This document shows positions 5,783 through 8,897 of a stretch of 8,897 bases of DNA, piece after piece. This stretch comes from an uncultured Mediterranea sp. (GTDB lineage: Bacteria; Bacteroidota; Bacteroidia; Bacteroidales; Bacteroidaceae): NCBI GenBank assembly GCA_946007445.1, contig CAMGAL010000073.1, positions 1 through 8,897 on the forward strand. Reading direction: 5' to 3'. Every line of letters starts with the position of its first letter. Positions within the stretch are counted from its first letter, which is position 1. The notes under the pieces were generated by a model. The model saw only the letters and a list, made by a program, of their open reading frames with translations. It did no database searches and was not told the DNA's origin. The position numbers were made by a program, and so were the translations under genes.

Positions 5783-7612
5783 TTATTCACCTAAATAATA
5801 GGAGGGAACCGGGGCTTGCGGGTAGCCCATGCTGCGGTGACTCACGTAGCTGCGGTAGAGAGGGTCTTGCATCAGGGTGATGCGGCGGTCGCGTGCCGGA
5901 TGGTTGGTGTGGTAGATGCGCAACTCGCCGGCCAGGGCGGTCACTACCTCTTCGCGCCAGTCGCCGTCCAGATCGGCAATCAGCACGATGTCTCCCTCAA
6001 TGCCTTCGGTCAGCACTTCGCCTTGCCACTTCCAGATGCTCTGTTGGCGTCCGTTCGACGAAGAACTGGCACCCCAGCGATTGTCATCCCCCTTGAAGGT
6101 CTCGCGTAGCAGGTCGCCGTCCCACCAGGCCCAGTTGCGGCAGCCGGGCACCTCGTCGTTGCTCTTGTTCAGCTTCTGTCCGTCGGCAGTGAGCAGATAC
6201 TTGTCTGTGCTGCCACCCTTGCGGTCTTCGCTGGCAAAGCACTCCAGTCCGGGGTGCTGAGGGTCGAAGTCGGTCACCATGCCATCACCTACATGATAGG
6301 TGGTTTGGCCGATGCCCCATATCAGCTGTCCGGTGCGGGCATCCACCACTGATACGCCACGTCCGTTTGTATTCTTGGGTTCGCTCACCATGAAGACCTG
6401 CAGTCCCTCCATGTCGGGGCGTAGCTTGCAGAGGTAAGCCTTGTCGCTGTGTCCCAATCCGGTGGACCAGAGCAGGGTGCCGTTGTCGTCCAGCATACAG
6501 GAGCCCAGCATCACTTCGTCGCGTCCATCGCCGTCCACATCGCCTGTCACCATGCTGTGGGCACCCATGCTGCGCACAACGGGGTTTTCCTCGTCGCCGT
6601 CCCAGTGCCAGGCACGGCTCAGTTTCCCCTCTTTCAGCATCCAGGCATCCACCACCATCAGTTTGTAGGTGCCGCGGGCAGCCAGGATGTAGGGAGTCTT
6701 TCCGTCCAGATAGGCCACACCCATCTGGTTGCGGTTCTGTCGGTTGAGGTTACCGTAGCGGTCGTTGCGTTCCGGCCAGTCGGCGCGGGCTATCTCCTTG
6801 CCCGTCAGGCCGTCCAGTACCAGCAGGTATTCGCTGCCGCCGCATACGCGTCCTTGGCTGTTTTTCACATAGTCGTCGCCTGCTCCCTTGATGGCCACTT
6901 CGGCCTTGCCGTCGCCATCGAAGTCGTAGACGATGAAGGGCGAATACCAAATGCCGGGCTCGATGCCGGGCCCCATGTCATGAGTCCATAGATAGGTACC
7001 GTCGTGCAGATAGGCCGACACCTTGTAGGTCTTGCCCGTCTTGTCGCCAGGCATACCAGGATCTACGTTACTTTCGGGGGTGCGTACCACGTAGTCATAG
7101 ATGCCGTCGCCATTGAGATCCGCTACAGCCACCTTGCCCGCCTTGGCTGCATCGTGCAGGTGGACAGAGGTGTAGGGCTTCAGCTCATCCAGCTTTACGC
7201 AGAGGCGTTCCGTGGCAACGGGTTTGCTCCCCTTGTTGAGTACTTCCACCCAGTAGGTGGCTTCGGCAGCAGGAGCGGCATCCACGAAATCGCAAGTCTG
7301 GCTGATGGGTTTGCTGTTGAGGCGGCGCTTCTTGCCGTTCACCTCGCGGTAAAGGTGGAACGTGGTGGTGGCGAGGTCGCTGTCCAGCAATCGCCAGCTC
7401 AGATAGACAGCCTTCCCCTCTAGGGCGGGTGCGGCTACCAGGCCGCGGTTCAACTTCTCCACGACCCGTTGGGTGGCATATCCCTCCACCTGGGCTTTCG
7501 GCTCGTGCTGAGGATGGAGGATTTCGTAATAGTAATGGCTCTCGCGCGGGTCTTGGGCCTGCATCAGGCCTGCCACGCAGCAGCATAGGGTAAAAAGGGT
7601 GATTCGTTTCAT
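5783..7612 (-). CDS. Rhamnogalacturonan endolyase, polysaccharide lyase family 11, secreted
   Basis: This 609-residue enzyme cuts the rhamnose-galacturonate backbone of rhamnogalacturonan I by beta-elimination, leaving unsaturated galacturonyl ends. Residues 1-19 are a signal peptide (MKRITLFTLCCCVAGLMQA), probably followed by export to the periplasm or cell surface; the cysteines do not form a convincing lipobox. VEKLNRGLVAAPALEGKAVYLSWRLL (51-76, seen in pieces) is the typical PL11 N-terminal segment of the YesW/YesX type. An eight-bladed propeller is suggested by repeated calcium-binding loops: DLNGDG (165-170), DFDGDG (230-235), DVDGDG (358-363) and DLDGDW (547-552). Length agrees with YesW-type lyases (about 600-620). 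The ATG at 7612 is chosen because it starts the signal peptide and has AAGGAAG just upstream; an upstream in-frame Met at 7771 would overlap the GH106 gene. It starts 7 bp after the GH106 stop, so the two are probably cotranscribed. Confidence 0.92.
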   Translation of the reverse strand: MKRITLFTLCCCVAGLMQAQDPRESHYYYEILHPQHEPKAQVEGYATQRVVEKLNRGLVAAPALEGKAVYLSWRLLDSDLATTTFHLYREVNGKKRRLNSKPISQTCDFVDAAPAAEATYWVEVLNKGSKPVATERLCVKLDELKPYTSVHLHDAAKAGKVAVADLNGDGIYDYVVRTPESNVDPGMPGDKTGKTYKVSAYLHDGTYLWTHDMGPGIEPGIWYSPFIVYDFDGDGKAEVAIKGAGDDYVKNSQGRVCGGSEYLLVLDGLTGKEIARADWPERNDRYGNLNRQNRNQMGVAYLDGKTPYILAARGTYKLMVVDAWMLKEGKLSRAWHWDGDEENPVVRSMGAHSMVTGDVDGDGRDEVMLGSCMLDDNGTLLWSTGLGHSDKAYLCKLRPDMEGLQVFMVSEPKNTNGRGVSVVDARTGQLIWGIGQTTYHVGDGMVTDFDPQHPGLECFASEDRKGGSTDKYLLTADGQKLNKSNDEVPGCRNWAWWDGDLLRETFKGDDNRWGASSSSNGRQQSIWKWQGEVLTEGIEGDIVLIADLDGDWREEVVTALAGELRIYHTNHPARDRRITLMQDPLYRSYVSHRSMGYPQAPVPSYYLGE

Positions 7613-7619
7613 GGCTTCC

Positions 7620-8897
7620 TTATTTTTGCATAGGTACAATGCGTACCGGTCCGAGCAGGCCGCTGGGCACGGGAGCCCAGTGGGCATAACCGGTCTTCTT
7701 GTAGTTGAGGTCAACCAGGTTAATCTCTTTGAAGATGCGCCAGGGCTTGCCCTCGCGGTCCATCTGGGCAATGCGGTTGGCGGGTAGGTTGGTCACCTCC
7801 ACTTCGATGGTATTCTCTCCTTTCTTCAGGTAGGCACCGATGGGGCACTCATAAGGCACTGCCCACAGGGTGGCCACCTCTTGTCCGTTCACGCGGACGC
7901 GGGCGCTCTCGCGCACGTCGCCCAGCGACAGCAGCCAGTCGGCAGCCTCCTTTTGCTGGGGCAGGGTGAAGGTGGTCGTGTAGAGGGCGGTACCCATCGT
8001 CGTGGTGGCATTTTCGAAGGGCAGTTCCGTCCACGAGCCGAGCGACACCTTGTCGGGAGTCTGACCTACGGCGGGAGTGCTCTCGATGAAACGGAAGCCC
8101 CATTCGGTCAAGTTCATGCCGCGGTCGAGGGGACGATAGAAGGGGTAGCAGGCCATCTGTACATCGGCCTGGTCGAAGGTCTTGAGGATGAGCGACTCGC
8201 CCGACTTCAGCTGCAGGTACACCTCGGGCTGTCCCTCCTGCTGGCGCAGTTGGGCTTTGCCTTGGGTGCCGTTCATGGGGTTGTAGATGACGGCCGAGCG
8301 GGCATCTACGGCCAGGGGTACCCAGCCTGCCACGTCGTGGTCGTTCAGTGCGGAGATGAAGTAGTGGTGTCCCTCCTTGTGGGAGCGGCGGATGTAGCTC
8401 AAGCCCCATTCGGTCTTCATCTTCTCGGGGCGCACGCCTGTCTTGGCCAAGGTGACGGTAAAGTCGGTGCCATAGAGGCTGTGACCTTTCAGCGCCTGCA
8501 GCGCCTCGTGGAACTGACCTCCACGAGCCTCGCGGTCGGCATAGCCGGGCACGTCCTCGGGGTACTGGTTGATGAAGATGACCTTCGCGCCCTCCTGGGC
8601 CATGGCCAGCAGCTTCTGCATCACGTCGGCAGGCATCAGCCGTACGCCGGGGATGATGATGCCCTTGTAGCGGGTGCCTCCGGCGGTGGTGATGGCTCCC
8701 TGCTGTACGCTGGCCGTGCGGATGAAGTTGTCAGAGATGTAGTCCACGTCGTAGCCGGCAGCATTGATGCTGTTGACCGTAGCAATGAACCGGGGAGCCC
8801 GCTTGGCCATGCCGTGGATGTCGAACATCATGAGCCGTCCGTCCTGCTCCTGCCACATGTCATAGACAGGCAGATAGACCAGGAAGTCGTTGTCCGG
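7620..8897 (-). CDS. Alpha-L-rhamnosidase, GH106-like, C-terminal part (5' end beyond window)
   Basis: The frame is open from the window edge to the TAA at 7620-7622, giving 425 residues. It begins inside the protein with PDNDFLVYLPVYDMWQEQDG, then YDVDYISDNFI, and YKGIIIPGVRLMPADVMQKLL followed by GAKVIFINQYPEDVPG, a flavodoxin-like or glutamine-amidotransferase-like segment found in large GH106 and related enzymes. The last ~170 residues form a beta-sandwich of the GH2 sugar-binding type: WTELP, YTTTFTLP, LLSLGDVRESARVRVNGQEVATLWAVPY, and the end NLPANRIAQMDREGKPWR...GLLGPVRIVP. GH106 proteins usually exceed 1000 residues, so more than half is missing, including the N-terminal signal and the catalytic glutamates. 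Such enzymes release terminal L-rhamnose from pectic oligosaccharides, which fits the PL11 gene 7 bp downstream and the rha operon beyond. An annotation simply as 'glycosyl hydrolase' would also be reasonable; family certainty is moderate. Confidence 0.75.
   Translation of the reverse strand, partial: PDNDFLVYLPVYDMWQEQDGRLMMFDIHGMAKRAPRFIATVNSINAAGYDVDYISDNFIRTASVQQGAITTAGGTRYKGIIIPGVRLMPADVMQKLLAMAQEGAKVIFINQYPEDVPGYADREARGGQFHEALQALKGHSLYGTDFTVTLAKTGVRPEKMKTEWGLSYIRRSHKEGHHYFISALNDHDVAGWVPLAVDARSAVIYNPMNGTQGKAQLRQQEGQPEVYLQLKSGESLILKTFDQADVQMACYPFYRPLDRGMNLTEWGFRFIESTPAVGQTPDKVSLGSWTELPFENATTTMGTALYTTTFTLPQQKEAADWLLSLGDVRESARVRVNGQEVATLWAVPYECPIGAYLKKGENTIEVEVTNLPANRIAQMDREGKPWRIFKEINLVDLNYKKTGYAHWAPVPSGLLGPVRIVPMQK

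Noticed and set aside
7613..7771. 53-residue N-terminal extension of the PL11 lyase from an upstream in-frame Met
   Set aside because: It would overlap the C-terminus of the GH106 gene and bury a clear signal peptide; the ATG at 7612 has a purine-rich AAGGAAG just upstream.
8856..8858. Met codon as the start of a complete 412-residue protein
   Set aside because: The frame continues upstream to the window edge with conserved-looking PDNDFLVYLPVYD, so this Met is internal and the gene is partial.

Overview
The window is a polysaccharide-utilisation segment from a Bacteroidota genome, most likely order Bacteroidales. All seven genes read on the minus strand. The evidence for the group is the close packing of rhamnogalacturonan enzymes with a complete L-rhamnose catabolic set, a TAnnTTTG-type -7 promoter element, no clear Shine-Dalgarno sequences before most starts, and AT-rich spacers between noticeably GC-rich coding sequences. 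Species cannot be named from this sequence alone.

In transcription order, from high to low coordinates, the window opens with the C-terminal 425 residues of a GH106-type alpha-L-rhamnosidase (8897-7620). Seven bases later comes a complete, secreted PL11 rhamnogalacturonan lyase (7612-5783). A 129-bp spacer follows with a probable promoter, a perfect 11-bp inverted repeat lying over it, and a pair of near-identical 11-bp direct repeats placed almost symmetrically on either side. From there runs the operon rhaB (L-rhamnulokinase, 5653-4193), rhaA (L-rhamnose isomerase, 4126-2873), rhaT (L-rhamnose/H+ symporter, 2867-1833) and rhaD (rhamnulose-1-phosphate aldolase, 1814-1002). In Bacteroides-style naming these are the K, I, P and aldolase genes. 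A 66-bp spacer between rhaB and rhaA is almost filled by an 8-bp tandem repeat. After rhaD, a 119-bp spacer with a long imperfect hairpin leads to a secreted GH105-type unsaturated rhamnogalacturonyl hydrolase (882-1), cut by the window start.

Together the genes describe a route from pectin to central metabolism. PL11 cuts the rhamnogalacturonan I backbone by beta-elimination, GH105 removes the unsaturated galacturonyl residue left at the new non-reducing ends, and GH106 releases rhamnose. RhaT imports the rhamnose, and RhaA, RhaB and RhaD convert it to dihydroxyacetone phosphate plus L-lactaldehyde. Neither a lactaldehyde reductase/dehydrogenase nor a RhaR-type regulator lies in the window; the position just after rhaD is held by the GH105 gene.

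I see no RNA genes, mobile elements, CRISPR arrays or broken genes, and no non-genic stretch longer than 129 bp. The enzymes are known families. The less ordinary signals are the layered repeats at the rhaB promoter, the 8-bp repeat array inside the operon, and the joining of rhamnose catabolism to RG-I enzymes on both sides.
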